In this document: piece after piece, positions 35,712 through 48,080 of the stretch | How positions within the stretch are numbered: position 1 is the stretch's first letter | Layout of the letters: every line of letters begins with the position of its first letter | NCBI GenBank assembly: GCA_009192285.1 | Contig: WBVU01000016.1 | Span: 682,001 to 746,000, forward strand | Direction of reading: 5' to 3' | Source: Morchella semilibera | Taxonomy: Eukaryota; Ascomycota; Pezizomycetes; Pezizales; Morchellaceae | DNA length: 64,000 nucleotides | The notes under the pieces: generated by a model | The model's database searches: none | What the model saw: only the letters and a program-made list of their open reading frames with translations | Told to the model about the DNA's origin: nothing | Program-made: the position numbers and the translations under genes

Positions 35712-36884
35712 CTAGTATCGCGACTTGATATCCTCATCGCTTGGACCTGAATCGCTGTCGTACAACGTCTTTGGTGATCGCAACTGCTGTGATGATCCGA
35801 GTCTTGCCAAGCCTCTAACTATCCTCTCCAGTGTACTAGTCTTCCCACTACCCTCTTCCATATCTGAGTCCTCAATGGTGTTTCTCCTGAGGAAGCCCGA
35901 CTTCTTCCTGCTCTTCTTGTTCAACTTGTTGACTGGTACAACGTCTGCATCCACGGAGCTGGCCTCGGAGCGGAAGCTTCCAATGCTTGTGGGTCTGCCT
36001 AGCTCCTCTGCACCTTGAATCATGTCCAATGATAACCTGAGATAAGCATGCACTGACTCGCTGACGGCTGGCCAGCCGCCGGCGCCTGAACGCACACTTT
36101 CCAAGACCTCGGGACCATTCTTCTCAACTCCGGTAATGTATTTCCATAGTGCATGACGTTGGTTAGCAAGGGTAGTAGCGGGGAGGAATGCGTTGACATC
36201 GGGCTCTTCGAATGGGTAAAGTGTGTTGAGGATAGCGATAGAGTTGAACTTGTTGAATGGCTCCAGTGAAAGCTCATGGATCAATGTCTATGCACATGTT
36301 AATATATTGCACCAGATAGTTGTGAATGCATTGTAGGACTTACCCAACGCCTAATTCCTGCGATCGCCCTTGCATAGAACTGCTCAATCTTGATTGACTT
36401 TGTTCGCAGACCCTGAATCTTCCTGTCGTTCTCGCCTCGTGCCCTTACCGCCTTCTCCAATTCCTTCTTCCTTCGGTTCTCCAAATCACGGATGTAATCC
36501 AGTGCGGTCAATGCCTGATCAAACTCGACATTCTTCAAATCAGAGGCGAAAGTTTTCCGGACAAATGTTGCGAGAAAGTTGGGTGGGAGGGTGCAAGGCT
36601 GTGCTGGGATATTTGAGATGTGTTCCAAAAGGAGCATCTTGAAGTCAGCAGGTGAAGTGTGGGGTGTTGCTGAGTTGAGTGTGTAAATTGTGCGCAGAGG
36701 AAGAGTGAATTCGTAGGTTGATGGGTAAGTGAGAACGTGGTCAAGAACCCTGTAGAATGGCAAGTTAGTTACATGTTTTGAAGCTCGACGGAAGGACAAA
36801 AAGTTACCAGTTCATAGCTAGGCCATCTCTGCTAGGGCTGATAGGACTGGAAGCTGCAGATGATACTGATCCAAAAGAAGACAT
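35712..36884 (-). CDS. Uncharacterised fungal protein, 352 aa
   Basis: Three exons (36884-36808, 36749-36344, 36287-35712) join in phase. The protein begins MSSFGSVSSAASSPISPSRD, then DHVLTYPSTYEFTLPLRTIY. A probable helical coiled-coil segment rich in Lys/Arg/Glu follows (ALDYIRDLENRRKKELEKAV), then RAIAGIRRWTLIHELSLEPFNKF split around intron 2. The tail is Ser/Asp-rich and probably disordered (GSFRSEASSVDAD ... SDSGPSDED). There is no signal peptide or membrane segment. The pattern of a hydrophobic N-terminal half followed by a charged helix resembles fungus-restricted proteins of unknown function, but I cannot name a family. Clean introns and phase support a genuine gene. Confidence 0.75.
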
Positions 36885-39824
36885 TTTGAGTATTTAGGTA
36901 GTCTTAAAGACTATGTGTCTAAGAGGCACAATTATATATTATTTAATTGGATGCCAGAGTAAATAAGTGTAGTAGTAGTTGATGGAAGATGGGTTGTGTT
37001 TGTGGGGGGTGGGAGTGGAGGATATATATGTATGGGACGAATGGGTTAAATTATTACTAGTGCGGTGCAGGTGCAGGAATAATCAACGTCGAGGATGTGC
37101 GGTAGTGACAAAGAGGGCAAGCGACGGATCTAGTTATGGGGAATGGGAGCAGCGAGGGGGAGGACGGAGTTTTTGAACGAGTGACTGAAGGAAGGATGGC
37201 GAGTAGATCGGACGTCAGTGCGTAGCAAAGCAAATGATCCCCAAACTGGTTGGTTGGGTCGGAGGCGGGGCTAGGCTAACTTGGAGGGAGGGAGTTCAAT
37301 AGTTTGCGAAGGGGCCAAAAGAAGGAAGGGCACTCTGAGACGAAACAACACCACCAGCGAAATACTCAAAGACAGAAAAACGAGAGGAGAGGATTCAGAA
37401 AATCAGGAGTAGGGGGACGAGAATAAAAATAAGAAAGAGAAAAAAGAGAGGAGGTCAAAACAATAAGTAAAGTATTTTGCCCTTATTAACTGCAGGCGAC
37501 ATTGATGCATTATTACTAGAGAGTACCGTACATCTGCACTACTTCTGCAACTAAAGTACATGTACCTACTCTACATAAACCGCCCGAACACCTTTTTTTT
37601 CCCACCCACGGCAGACGTGATACCCCCCCAGTCCAACCCAACTCAAGTACAAACGGCTGTTGGAAATTTCTTTCTTTTCTTTTGTGATAGAAAATCTGAC
37701 TAAAGACCGAGCCTTGCTGGTCTCGATTGACCCAGAGTGTGGGATGTGCGTCTGTTGCTGATCCACTTCACAAGCATCGTGTTAATACTACATTCTAGCC
37801 TCAAGCAACAGTTCTATGCAGTCCAGAGTTCTAATTACCCACAAAAAATTCCTCTCTACTTCTTTCCTCCTACTGTAGTTCTACATTTAGAGGGAGCCAA
37901 TCTGCACAGTCCCAGAAAGACGGCACAAGTTGGCTACAGGGTACCCCCCCCCCTTCTCCAACCCCCATGCAAAACGCGGTCGAGAGAAACAAACGCTTGC
38001 AGTAGTGTATACCCCCCCCCCCACCCCTCTCAATGTCCCTGACCTCCTGTCCCGAATACCTGACTACCACACGGGGCCGGGCGGGCGAGGGAGGGAAGGA
38101 GACTGGTTTCTGAGCGGGACATTCGGCAGTCTTACACCACCACAGCTCTACTAAAGTGACCCTCTCGCTCCTTCATGTACCGACGATGATGGGGGCTGCC
38201 CTCACACAGTCACGCAGTCACGGACCCCCCAACCCGGATAGCGACAGGTAGGTAGTCCGTCGTCTCAGAGTGGGTCCCCATCTACGTGTGTATCTATCCA
38301 TAGGTTGGTCTCGCGAAGAGACATCGCAGCTCGGTACCGCCAGTTGGAGCTGCTGCTGCTAGCTGCTGCTGCGTTGCGTACATGTAGTAATCTGGGTAGG
38401 TGTATGTAAAACTACATGTAGCAGTAGGAGTAGGTACTCTAGAGTGTACCTACATAGGTGCCCCCTACTTTACATGCTCATTCGTACCTACATCCAGGTT
38501 ATCGAAATCCGGTTAACCTACATACATATATATTCTAGAGTAGGTAGAGCACATAAATTTAAGCGATGCCGCTCTACATCATGTAGGATTTTGCCCACAT
38601 ACAACGTTCCTCACGTCTGCACTGCTGACTGACTGACTAGTTTGGGAAGTCAGGGGAGGGGGCTTTATGTTATCGTCATGTATGTAGGTAGAGTACATAA
38701 TTGAGTACAAACGGGGGTTGCCTGCAGTGCTGCGACCGCCCGTACATGTAGGTACTGCTAGTACAATACTTGATTTCTCTGCCTACCATACGTCGTCGTT
38801 TACGACGGAGATTCTCGTTATGGTCACCGAAGCTGAAAAAAGCTTGGTGCACGGTCCAGCTGCGGGAGAATTTTTTTCCCTCCGAGTTCTCAATCTGGAA
38901 GGCTAGTACATAAATGGGAGGAGATGCTTCATGATAGTCTTCGGGAAAGCTTTTCCCGGCAGACCTTTCCCCAACAACCCTTGTCCCGGGATAAACAACA
39001 GGGTCAGGTATTGCTAGTCGCCACTTGGCGGGCTTTTAGTTTTCTCAGATTTCAACGTTAACTCGTTTACGATTCACTTTCGCTTTGGCCCTTGGGGAGG
39101 TGGTGGATGGACCCTTACAATGGTCAACCGTGGCACTGACTGCGTTTCCATCACCGATGACATTCTCGTGGCAAATCAGTTTGATGGAGGCGAAGGCGAC
39201 GTTTTGCATACGTGGGCTTGCGGAGAGAAAAAAAAATATTGTGGGGGAGGGGGTGTAGAATACATGTAGTGTTTCTGTGGAGTTCGTTGAGACCAGTACC
39301 TACATGTAGCTCTGCAATAGGACTATCTGGGGGATCATTGGAGGGGGGGACGTCTTACATGTATTTAGTGGAGATATCTCGCTTGCTAGCTCCATGGGTT
39401 GATACATGCTCTGGGGGGCTCTCCTACATTTATCTCTAGTACATGAGCGATGCACTCTACATGTATGTACATACATTTATGTAAATACATGATGAGTACA
39501 TGCGTGTACATGTAGTAGTGAAACTTTAAATGAATCACAAGCGAGTGAGTGGACATGAGTGGATTGAAGCAATGATGTCGGCGTTCAATAGCTGACTACG
39601 CAGAGAGTCCTTTCTCACCCACAAGACATGCTTTTTGATGGCAAATAGTTGGACCCTTTTATCAATTTCATTACCACTTCGTCATACCTCATTGTGAATC
39701 ACCTATAATTTCCCGCATAAAATACCCGGATTCTATAGGTTTTCTGGAAACCGTCTCACTCCTCAGTGCTGCAGCCAAGAACCCTCGACATATTCCCAGA
39801 ATTAATTCCTGCCAGCACTCCGAG
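36885..39824. other. Intergenic, 2.9 kb, with a GTA/TAC-rich island
   Basis: No gene is seen. A/G-rich sequence lies at 37330-37470 and C runs near 37945 and 38013. From about 38376 to 39515 the DNA is packed with TACATGTA, GTAGGTA and CTCTAGAG-type short palindromes. An ATAAAATA stretch about 110 bp before the 39825 start could serve as its TATA region. Confidence 0.55.
38376..39515. repeat. Island of TACATGTA and GTAGGTA motifs
   Basis: Eight of the window's roughly 30 TACATGTA palindromes fall here (near 38380, 38411, 38742, 39262, 39300, 39356, 39457, 39504), with many TACCTACAT, GTAGGTAGAG and TCTAGAGT strings between them. It looks like a diffuse array, not a tandem repeat. Confidence 0.6.
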
Positions 39825-41927
39825 ATGCCGACTCTTAGGCTCTACCACACAGGTGAAACAGATAATCGCATAAGTGGGATAGCGGCTCAAAGGGTAAAAT
39901 TTGTGGTTATTGATGATGATTTAAGTGTTTCACTCTCGTCTAGAAATCTTGCCAAAGGGTACGGAAGCTCAGAAAGATATAACCGCTATAGGATTCAACA
40001 GCATCAATCACCACAGCAGGACAAAAGTTTGGGTCGAGCAAGTCCTTTTGGCAATTTTAGCAGAACCGATCCAGAGCAAAATGTTTCTCATGGGAATAAT
40101 TCAACCGTTGGCCAAACCAAAGGTTGTGTGGAGAATCTCTTACCGAACAAAACCAAGCTTTTTGAAAACTTGCATTCTTACTACGATCCTACCCAAGTCT
40201 CGAGGATCACCAAGGTTTCTTGCTGGGGCCAAAGTCCCCTCACAACCCATAGACCTAAAATAGCTCTATTGTTCGAATTGGAAGATACACTAGTAACAGG
40301 CAAGTTTGACTGGAAAGACACGCCAAAGGCTAGCGTCTTTATGTGCACCAGCAATGGGAGAATAACGAAGCTAGCCTATGGTGATACTCACGTATCAGGT
40401 CTTGAGTTTGTATCTCTGGGGAAACCAGTAGAAGTAAAATCTTCTAGCGATAAATCTTCGTTTCTCTCTTTAATTCCAGGAAACGACAGAGCAGAAGAAA
40501 TACTCGACACACTTATGGATAAAAAAACACTGAGTGTCCATCGGGCTCGATGGGGGCTCCCCTCCTCCGTCGTACTTCCATCATCAGAGAGCGGCTCTGC
40601 GGATGAGAATGATGAGGTTAATTTTGTCTGTATGAAAATCAAACCCTCCAAGAAAGTTACATGGAACGATGATTTGTTGTACCCAGTCAACTCGGATGCT
40701 AGGTATCTATCTCTCTCGATAATTTGTTCTAGATTTTCAGCTTGGTTAATTAAACATCTATACAGTGGACCCGCTACGAAATCATCGATGAAGCTAGTTG
40801 CTCAAGTTGGGGACCTATGTCATGCTCCGAGGGAGTTAGAGACTGGACAGAACAACATCTCCTCATCGATGCTTCCTTACAACGAGCCTTCACATCACGA
40901 CAACATTCATCAACTACCAACACCACAGTTTCTCCCAACAGTAACTGCGGAAATGGCTTCAAAATTCCAAAACAGCGCGGAAAAAACCGCAAAGACAGGA
41001 CCTCAGGCTGCAGAATCAGCAGCTCCCGATCAGGATCTAGCAATATCAATGACTTTTCCTAAGCGTCGTCCAGAGGAATACATCAGAAACACAAGGTCGG
41101 AGCTCTCTAAGTTAGACGTTGCTGGGACAAAGTATTTAAACCCAGTCCCCGAAAATTCTCGCCTTGGTTTGGATCAACCCGCTGGTAATGAATTCAGAGG
41201 ATACTGCAAATGTGCTTCAAGGAATCATTGCACCCCACAGGCCTATAACTCATTCCCTCCTTTGAAGGTACCAGCAAATACCATTCAGGCAGATAATCAA
41301 AAACAACACTCGAAAAGCCTTGGTAAAGATACTTGCAATTGTGGAAAAACCCGTGAGTTTGGTAGTGGCGCTGCTGGACTAGTGCAGGTAGATTCTAGTG
41401 CGGCCTCCGATTCTGTATATGCAAAGATGACCGATCAGGTCATCAACCATGAATCTGTTAACATCAACGACGAGTTGAAGGTGTTGGGTTCAAAACCGCA
41501 TGCTGGCACCGACTCTTACAAGTTCAACTTCGACGCTACTGCATCAAGTACCTGTGCTGTGGAGTCCCCTTTAGACTCTATGGATAGTGCCTTTGGCGCT
41601 AGCCTCCAAATTGGTGGTACTAAAAAGACCATTATATCGCCCACAGATGATTCTAACCCATGGATTCCCCCTCCGGATGAGATCTGCCGCAGCGACGATC
41701 CGGTTTTCGATGGCTGCAAAATCTACCGTGGCTTCCACCCAGAACATCCGGACGAGTCCGAGACACCTCTCGCTGCCTACCAGAAGAAAGTTGGTGGAGT
41801 CAAAAACTGGTACAAGTGGCCACCTGTCCAGGTCTCTCAGGAGTACCTTCCAGACGAATGGAAAGGGCTGGACTGGAGCGGTAATGGAAGAGAGGGGGAG
41901 TTTGTTCCCGGTGGCATTTCATGGTAG
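39825..41927 (+). CDS. Orphan 700-aa protein, single exon
   Basis: An uninterrupted frame of 700 codons begins MPTLRLYHTGETDNRISG. I recognise no family. An N-terminal half of mixed hydrophobic strands (IALLFELEDTLVTGKFDW, LSVHRARWGLPSSVV) is followed by a low-complexity Ser/Asn/Lys-rich middle. There are two small Cys clusters, YCKCASRNHC and TCNCGK. The C-terminal block is the best-ordered looking part: DPVFDGCKIYRGFHPEHP, AYQKKVGGVKNWYKWPPV, EYLPDEWKGLDWSG. There is no signal peptide or clear membrane span. Codon use is more AT-rich than in the genes left of 28 kb but similar to neighbouring SKI3. The length without stops makes chance unlikely. It is probably lineage-restricted. Confidence 0.75.
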   Translation: MPTLRLYHTGETDNRISGIAAQRVKFVVIDDDLSVSLSSRNLAKGYGSSERYNRYRIQQHQSPQQDKSLGRASPFGNFSRTDPEQNVSHGNNSTVGQTKGCVENLLPNKTKLFENLHSYYDPTQVSRITKVSCWGQSPLTTHRPKIALLFELEDTLVTGKFDWKDTPKASVFMCTSNGRITKLAYGDTHVSGLEFVSLGKPVEVKSSSDKSSFLSLIPGNDRAEEILDTLMDKKTLSVHRARWGLPSSVVLPSSESGSADENDEVNFVCMKIKPSKKVTWNDDLLYPVNSDARYLSLSIICSRFSAWLIKHLYSGPATKSSMKLVAQVGDLCHAPRELETGQNNISSSMLPYNEPSHHDNIHQLPTPQFLPTVTAEMASKFQNSAEKTAKTGPQAAESAAPDQDLAISMTFPKRRPEEYIRNTRSELSKLDVAGTKYLNPVPENSRLGLDQPAGNEFRGYCKCASRNHCTPQAYNSFPPLKVPANTIQADNQKQHSKSLGKDTCNCGKTREFGSGAAGLVQVDSSAASDSVYAKMTDQVINHESVNINDELKVLGSKPHAGTDSYKFNFDATASSTCAVESPLDSMDSAFGASLQIGGTKKTIISPTDDSNPWIPPPDEICRSDDPVFDGCKIYRGFHPEHPDESETPLAAYQKKVGGVKNWYKWPPVQVSQEYLPDEWKGLDWSGNGREGEFVPGGISW

Positions 41928-43271
41928 ATTTTGCATCTACAACTGCCCACAGAAAACCTCATACCCGCTCCCATATATTTCATTGTTAAAATTTCTGTTC
42001 TCAGGTCTATACTTTAAAAAACGGAGTTGTCAGGATTCTGAGGTTTCGGGTATCAGGGCGTTTGGTTTGCTTTTCATCTTTCACAAACAATTGCATAGCT
42101 GTTGATTTCGACATAGTGGGTCAGGTTCAACACAATGGGGGTTTGTTTGTTTGGCGTATTGGCTGGTAGGGGTTTTTTCTTCTTCTTCTTTTTCTAGCTG
42201 ATGGAACCTACAGTGGGTGTATACTGCGTTTTTACCCGGGACTGACAAAGATATGTACTTGTCATTCCTATTTTTTTCTCTTCTCATACTGTGGGAGAGG
42301 TCATTTTTAGTTACTTTGTTGCATGATTGGTGTTGTGGTAGGTCTATCTCATGAATTCTCACTCGAGCGTTAATAATGATAGATTTACGGATTTCTAGCT
42401 ATTCTGATTTTCGCATGGGCCTTCAGATTTTAGCTAGGTTAAGAAAGTTTTCGGAGCAGGTTAATGCGGAGAGTAGTCTGTGCAGAGTCTATGCGAACCT
42501 AGTCAGCGGTGGAGAAGAGCGGGGGGTAGATTGCATTCACCTGGCAAGCAATTTAAACAGTAGATAAATACTGTTAGACACGCCGTTTATCTTGTTCAGC
42601 TGCGTCGGCAGGCCGAGATGAAGAGTCAAGGATTCATGGAGTAAATGATCAACAGTAAAGCAAGGACGGTTTCTCCAACAGTAACGGCTCGCTTCAAGTC
42701 GCTTAACTGGATATATTTGAAATAGAATCTACCGCAAAGGCCTTTTGTTTAGCCGAAGTAGTGGAAAATACATGTAGATGGGTAAGACAACCATTTGTTG
42801 CAAGGGGGGGGAGGTTATATGTGCATTCCCGGTGCGTACATATAGCTTTCATACCGGGCCAACTCTCGGTCGCTGCACTGCACAAATTTTTTTAACATCG
42901 GTACCTGGCATATGTATGCAAATATATTGTGCACTATTAGATATATGTAGGTACGAGCCCTGAGCATTTTTAACTCATATTAGTCTTAGCTACCGTGTGT
43001 TCCTCCTGGGTATCCCCTTGGGTTTCTAAAATGAAAAGGTCACGCATCTACCCCCCTGTTTTTCAACAAACGGGCCCATAACAGCTTTTCATATCAACTT
43101 ACATAGGCTACAAATCACATGGCTATTCGTATGTAATCCTGTACTTAATAGTGTAGTAGTTAGTTACAGTAAACTATCTCAATTTTACATCCATGTTTAC
43201 CCCATGTCAGTGTCTTTAAAAAAAAAAAAGGAATTGACGGCTTCATATTCCACCTCTCCAGCTCCTCCAAT
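41928..43271. other. Intergenic, 1.3 kb, between convergent genes
   Basis: No gene is seen. The stretch contains 3'-flanking sequence of both neighbours, one TACATGTA (42770), a T-rich CTTCTTCTTCTTTTTC tract (42179-42195) and AT-rich sequence toward SKI3. Confidence 0.6.
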
Positions 43272-46200
43272 TCAAGCAGCAGCGGTGGCAGCATTAGCAG
43301 ATTTAATGTCAGCCGCCATCCCCTTCCATCCATCTGCCTTCCAGGGTGCCACCATGATAGCCTTCTGGTCGCAGCTCAGTATTCCGATCTGACTAAACGA
43401 GTGGCACAGTTCTTCTGCATCAACCTTTCCCTGGACTGCGACCTTGAGGGCCATATCTGCCGCATGCTGGGAGGGTTCGGGGGAGGCAGTCAACAGCTTG
43501 CTCCATGCTGAGGACGAAAACGGGCGCAGGAAGACCGAGGTTCCAGCGATACTAATGCTCTGGTCGGGTTTCTGTGCAGTTTGTGGCGTCAGTGGCTGGT
43601 TTCGGAGTTATATATATATATACTCTCGGAATTGAAAGGATGAGTGGACAAGGGGGGCGAGAATTAAAAGGAAAGAACTCAGGAAATATCGGAGGAAAGG
43701 AGGGTTAGACGGACCATGAGTTGACCGATAAGGCTTAAAAGCTTATCTACTTTCTCCCGAGAGGCCTTGTCAATTTTTTCATCTCCACAAACCGCTTGTA
43801 GATCATCCATAACCGCATCCACCACATCCTCGTTATTATCCAAGACCCCAATGGCCCCCAACAATAATGTAGACTGCAGGTGGTCCGGATGTTTTTCAAT
43901 ACATGCAAACAATTGTTCTCGCGCTACGTCCTGCTCCTCTTCTCCTCCTTTGGCCCACAGTACTTGCGAAAGTAAACAGACCACATCTGGATTTTCATTA
44001 CTTTCAGTTAGTGCCGCCTTGAACATCTCTAGACTGTCATCCATGGCGCCCAGATAGTAGTGCGCCAGCCCTGCCGTAAGATGTGCCGACAAACGGCAGA
44101 TTTTTAGTGCCTCTGTGTCGCCAGATAGGTCAAGTGCTAGACTGGCATTCTCTACCGCTGCTTCGAATTCTTTGAGCCCCAGCCTCATGCGGGCAAGATC
44201 GGCCTTGGCTTGCGCGTATCTTATTAGATCCTCTTCGGATTCTGTTTCCTCATATCGTTGCTCCACAGCATTGCAGACAACCTCAAGTTTCTCAGCCGCT
44301 GGAGTAAACTCTTGAACCCGTTCGTTGAAGAGTGCATTAAGCCTCAACGAAACAGGCTCAGAAGAGATCTGCTCCTGTAATTTTTGCAGAGCAAATATAG
44401 GTCCAAGAAGCGATGAGAATGCCACAGAAGAGTCTAGCTTTGTAATGCTATCAAAGGTCGCTGTCGAAAATTGCCGTTTAACCGCGGTCTGGTTAGATAC
44501 CCAATTGTTAGCATTAGGCCAAGTCATAACCCATCACTCGACCTACCGAAGAACCCTCCGAAATCTCAAAGGCATGGCCATAAAGCTCCAATGCCTCTTG
44601 TGTTTCCCCAAACATCTGCGCAATGATTGCTTGTCCCGCCCAAGCTAGTGCATACTCAGGATCTGCGCTTTGAGCCTTTGAGAAGGCCTGGTTCGCAATT
44701 TCCAAATCACCCATCAGAATATACAGCGCGCCCAGGTTGACCCAGACTCGTGCATTCTTTTCGTTAATATAGAGTGCTCGTACGAGCGCATGTTGGGCTA
44801 CTTTGGCATTGAGCTCACCTGTTGCAACCCCGAGCGCGTTCCAGAACTCGTGATTGCCAGGCTCGAGCTTGATAGTACGCTTGAAGCAGCGGATGGCAGC
44901 GTGCCGATATTTCATCGGCTGTGCAGGGTGAGAGGCATAGGTACGGTATTCGGCACACCCAAGGTTAAACCACGCGACGGAATGTGCGTGCCGATCGTCG
45001 GCGGAAGCGTAGATTGCCCGTTTATAGGCTAGGATGCCCATGTGCAGGCAGATTGTCAGACCGTCCATTTGATCCGCTTCTTCCAGAGAAGTCGAGCCAA
45101 CGCCGTCAACGTCGGCGATAATGTCAAACTCGGACATCTCGATATCCTCAGTTAGGATACTAGAGACTAGCTCTTTGGGGAATTTATCCGTCAAGCTCTG
45201 CACCCATGAGAAAATAAAGCAACAGTCTCCAACTGTTTTCCAAAGATTGAAAGCATCTGGCCGCTGCTTCACAATTGTCTCGGCAACTTGTAAAGATTCT
45301 ACTGCTGCATCAACGGCTCTTCCAAAGTATCCCTTCTCTACATAATGCCATGCACTAGCAAGTAGCGTCTCACTCAAGGCTACAAGGACCCCATATTCTC
45401 CAGGTTGTAGTTCAAGAACAGCTCTGTATCCCGCACAAGCGGTTTCGTACTCGCTAAGCTCGCGGTTTACATTTGCGAGCATGTATTTCGGGAACCAACT
45501 TGACGAGTCGATCTTTTCAGCTTGCAAAAATACCTTTGTAGCAGCAACCCATTTACCAGATGAAGCATATGCTTCGCCAAGGCCAACCCAGGAGTTATAA
45601 TCATTTGGTGAAATTCTTAAGGCGGCTTGGAAAGATTGAATGGCAAGTGGGTAGTTTTGCGCGTTCTGTTCATGAAGTAGCACTCGTCAATACCCTATCA
45701 CACAAAAAATCACTCGTTGTAGGTGAGACATACCAACTCAACCACACCTATTGCACTATGTGGCCAACTCATACCCTTCCCCGGTATCGATCTCTTCTGG
45801 TCAGCCTCTGCAACTCTCCTCGCAATGATTTCAACCAACTCCCATTCTTTGCTATCGGCGAAACTCCTTGCGAGGCGTTCAGCAGCTTCTATTTCGCCAG
45901 CTGATAGCTCGAATGCCTTTTGGAAACACTTATTAGCCCTGGCGGTGTCGTTGGCGATATCTTCATAGTATACACCCAGTGAAGTATAGGCTGGTGCGAA
46001 ATTTTGATTATTGTGTAATGCAGAGATGAAGAATGAATATGGGCCATTCTTCCTATCGGCTCTCATCTCCTCTGTTCCGACCGATTAGCCACGTCGCCAG
46101 AAGTTGTAAACAAGAATACGCTTACCATGGCCATTCCACACCGCCATCCCAATCCTCCAGGTTATCTGCGCCTTTAAATCCCTACTTCTAGGGTCAATCC

Positions 46201-48080
46201 CGCCAACCAAAGCTGCGCATCTCTCCAACTCCTCTTTCCCTTCCTCATGCTTTCCCATCAATACATCGCACCACGCTGCCTCCGCTCTGATCTTGACATT
46301 CTCTGGATCTAACGCAAAAGCCCTTCTCAACAGGTCCCCAGCCTTCTCATACTTTTGCTGTTCCTCCAAAATAAGACCCAGGCCCACAAGAGCCGCACTA
46401 TAGGTTGCTTTCCTTGTGAGAACATCTTCAAAGGCCTCACGGGCTTCAGAATGGTATTTAGGTGATTGATAGTGAATCTGTGCAGTTGCTAGAATTACGG
46501 TGATCGCATCATTGTTCTTGGAAAGGGGGAGATTGACGCGCGCGGATTCTGCGGCAAGAAGTTTATGTGCATTGCGGGAGACGTTGATGGCCTGTTCGTA
46601 CTCGTCGAGGGGGAGATAGTACTCGGCCGTGATTCGATGGCAAAGGATTGAGTTGGGGGATTTCTCAAGTCCTTCCTGCGAAAGAATAAGTTAGAATCTG
46701 GTAGACAATATGAAGAAATCTCCATGTTTTTACAATCATAGCATCTATCAATTCATCCGGGGTGTCTTCCTCTGCTGCAGACTCTTTTTTGGTAGGGTTG
46801 CCGTCTTCACCGACTTCTACAGGTATTGGAAAGGGTGATAGTTCGGATCTTAGGTATGCACCGAGTGCCTTTGAAAGGCCAGATTCTGGAAAGAATTGGA
46901 TATATTCGCGCAGGATATTTACATCATGCTCGCCTGAACCCAGTATTAACACAACCTTAATTACCCAAAGTAAAATAGAAGAAAGAAAAAAAAAAGGGGG
47001 GGGGGGGGATGCTATTAGAGCACTTACCTATACTCTCACAATCTCTCCACTCAATTACAATCTGCCATGCGAGCTCGAATGGATATTTCAATATAACTAG
47101 ACCCTCCGCCCACTTATAAACTTTAGCCCTTTCTTCATCTTTCTTCTCCTTCTCTAAAACCAGCAATTTATTATATCCATGCTGAAGTAGCTTCGTATCA
47201 ATCGTCCTCCTCAACTCCTCATCGTCTGACCAATTAAGGATCTCGTGGTATAGTTTTTCTAGCGGGGAAGCCCCCAAGACTTCTCTCTTGACCTCTATTG
47301 CAACCTGGCCTGGCTTAACACCAAGACGAGAACGCCGTGAAGCAATCTCTTTGTTTATTTTTTCCTTTTCTTCGGCTTCGATTATTTCTATAAGCTTTTG
47401 TAGAGTGAGCGAAGGGTGGGGGATGCGCCCTTCGAGGAAATCAAAGATGGGGGATTCTGGGAGTAGAAGGTGGAGCGCGCGTTTGTACTATTCCTGCTTA
47501 GCTTTATTATACATAACTCACCAAAAGTAGGTGTGAACAAACCTGCTCTTTACTACCATTCTCTTTCACAAACGGCGTGATCTTATCCACAACCGTCTGG
47601 CACCTCGTTCGATCATCCCTATCCTCACCTCAATTAGCCCCCAACATCCAGATTGACAACCAAACACCACTTACAAGTCCCTGAATATCACGGCCAGCTT
47701 CACCGCTGCTTCCATGTACTCATCCACCTTCTTCTGAGCCTCAAGCACATTGACGATCCCACTCCACGCATTCGGATTATCGCTCTTCCTATCCTTCTTC
47801 TCAGCTTCGGCTGCGATCGCATTCCTATAGCAAACCGCCGCCTCTTCGAACCGCCCCTGCCGGAAAAGTGCCAGCCCAAGAAATGTATTCCTACATGAGC
47901 CTCCCTCGCAAATCAGTCTCGCCCTCTAAACCGTTTTTTATATATCCAAGTGCGCGCGCCATACACATTGTAATTCACCGGGTCGAACTGTAGCACACTG
48001 CGACATTTCTCCTCGGCACCCTTCCAGTCCTCGGCTTTGAGGGCAGCGGGAATCGCTTTGATTATAGCTTTTGATGCCAT
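43272..48080 (-). CDS. SKI3: Ski3 (TTC37) tetratricopeptide subunit of the Ski complex
   Basis: Ski3 is the TPR scaffold of the Ski2-Ski3-Ski8 complex, which feeds mRNA to the cytoplasmic exosome. Ten exons join in phase to 1382 aa: 48080-47965, 47890-47675, 47618-47543, 47487-47028, 46933-46734, 46675-46126, 46071-45734, 45665-44547, 44488-43715, 43571-43272. The start MASKAIIKAIPAALKAEDWK leads into the first TPR (CRSVLQFDPVNYNVNTFLGL). Further TPRs follow, for example ALVGLGLILEEQQKYEKAGD, AYTSLGVYYEDIANDTARAN, SWVGLGEAYASSGKWVAATK, FWNALGVATGELNAKVAQHA and VWVNLGALYILMGDLEIANQ. The C-terminus IMVAPWKADGWKGM fits fungal Ski3. Two introns (exons 7/8 and 8/9) contain the CGAGTGAT motif seen elsewhere. 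The last intron (143 nt) is the longest, and its donor GTCCGT is weak. Confidence 0.92.

Noticed and set aside
40704-40741. Possible 38-nt intron in the orphan gene
   Set aside because: Too short for the introns seen here and not a multiple of three; the frame reads through without a stop.
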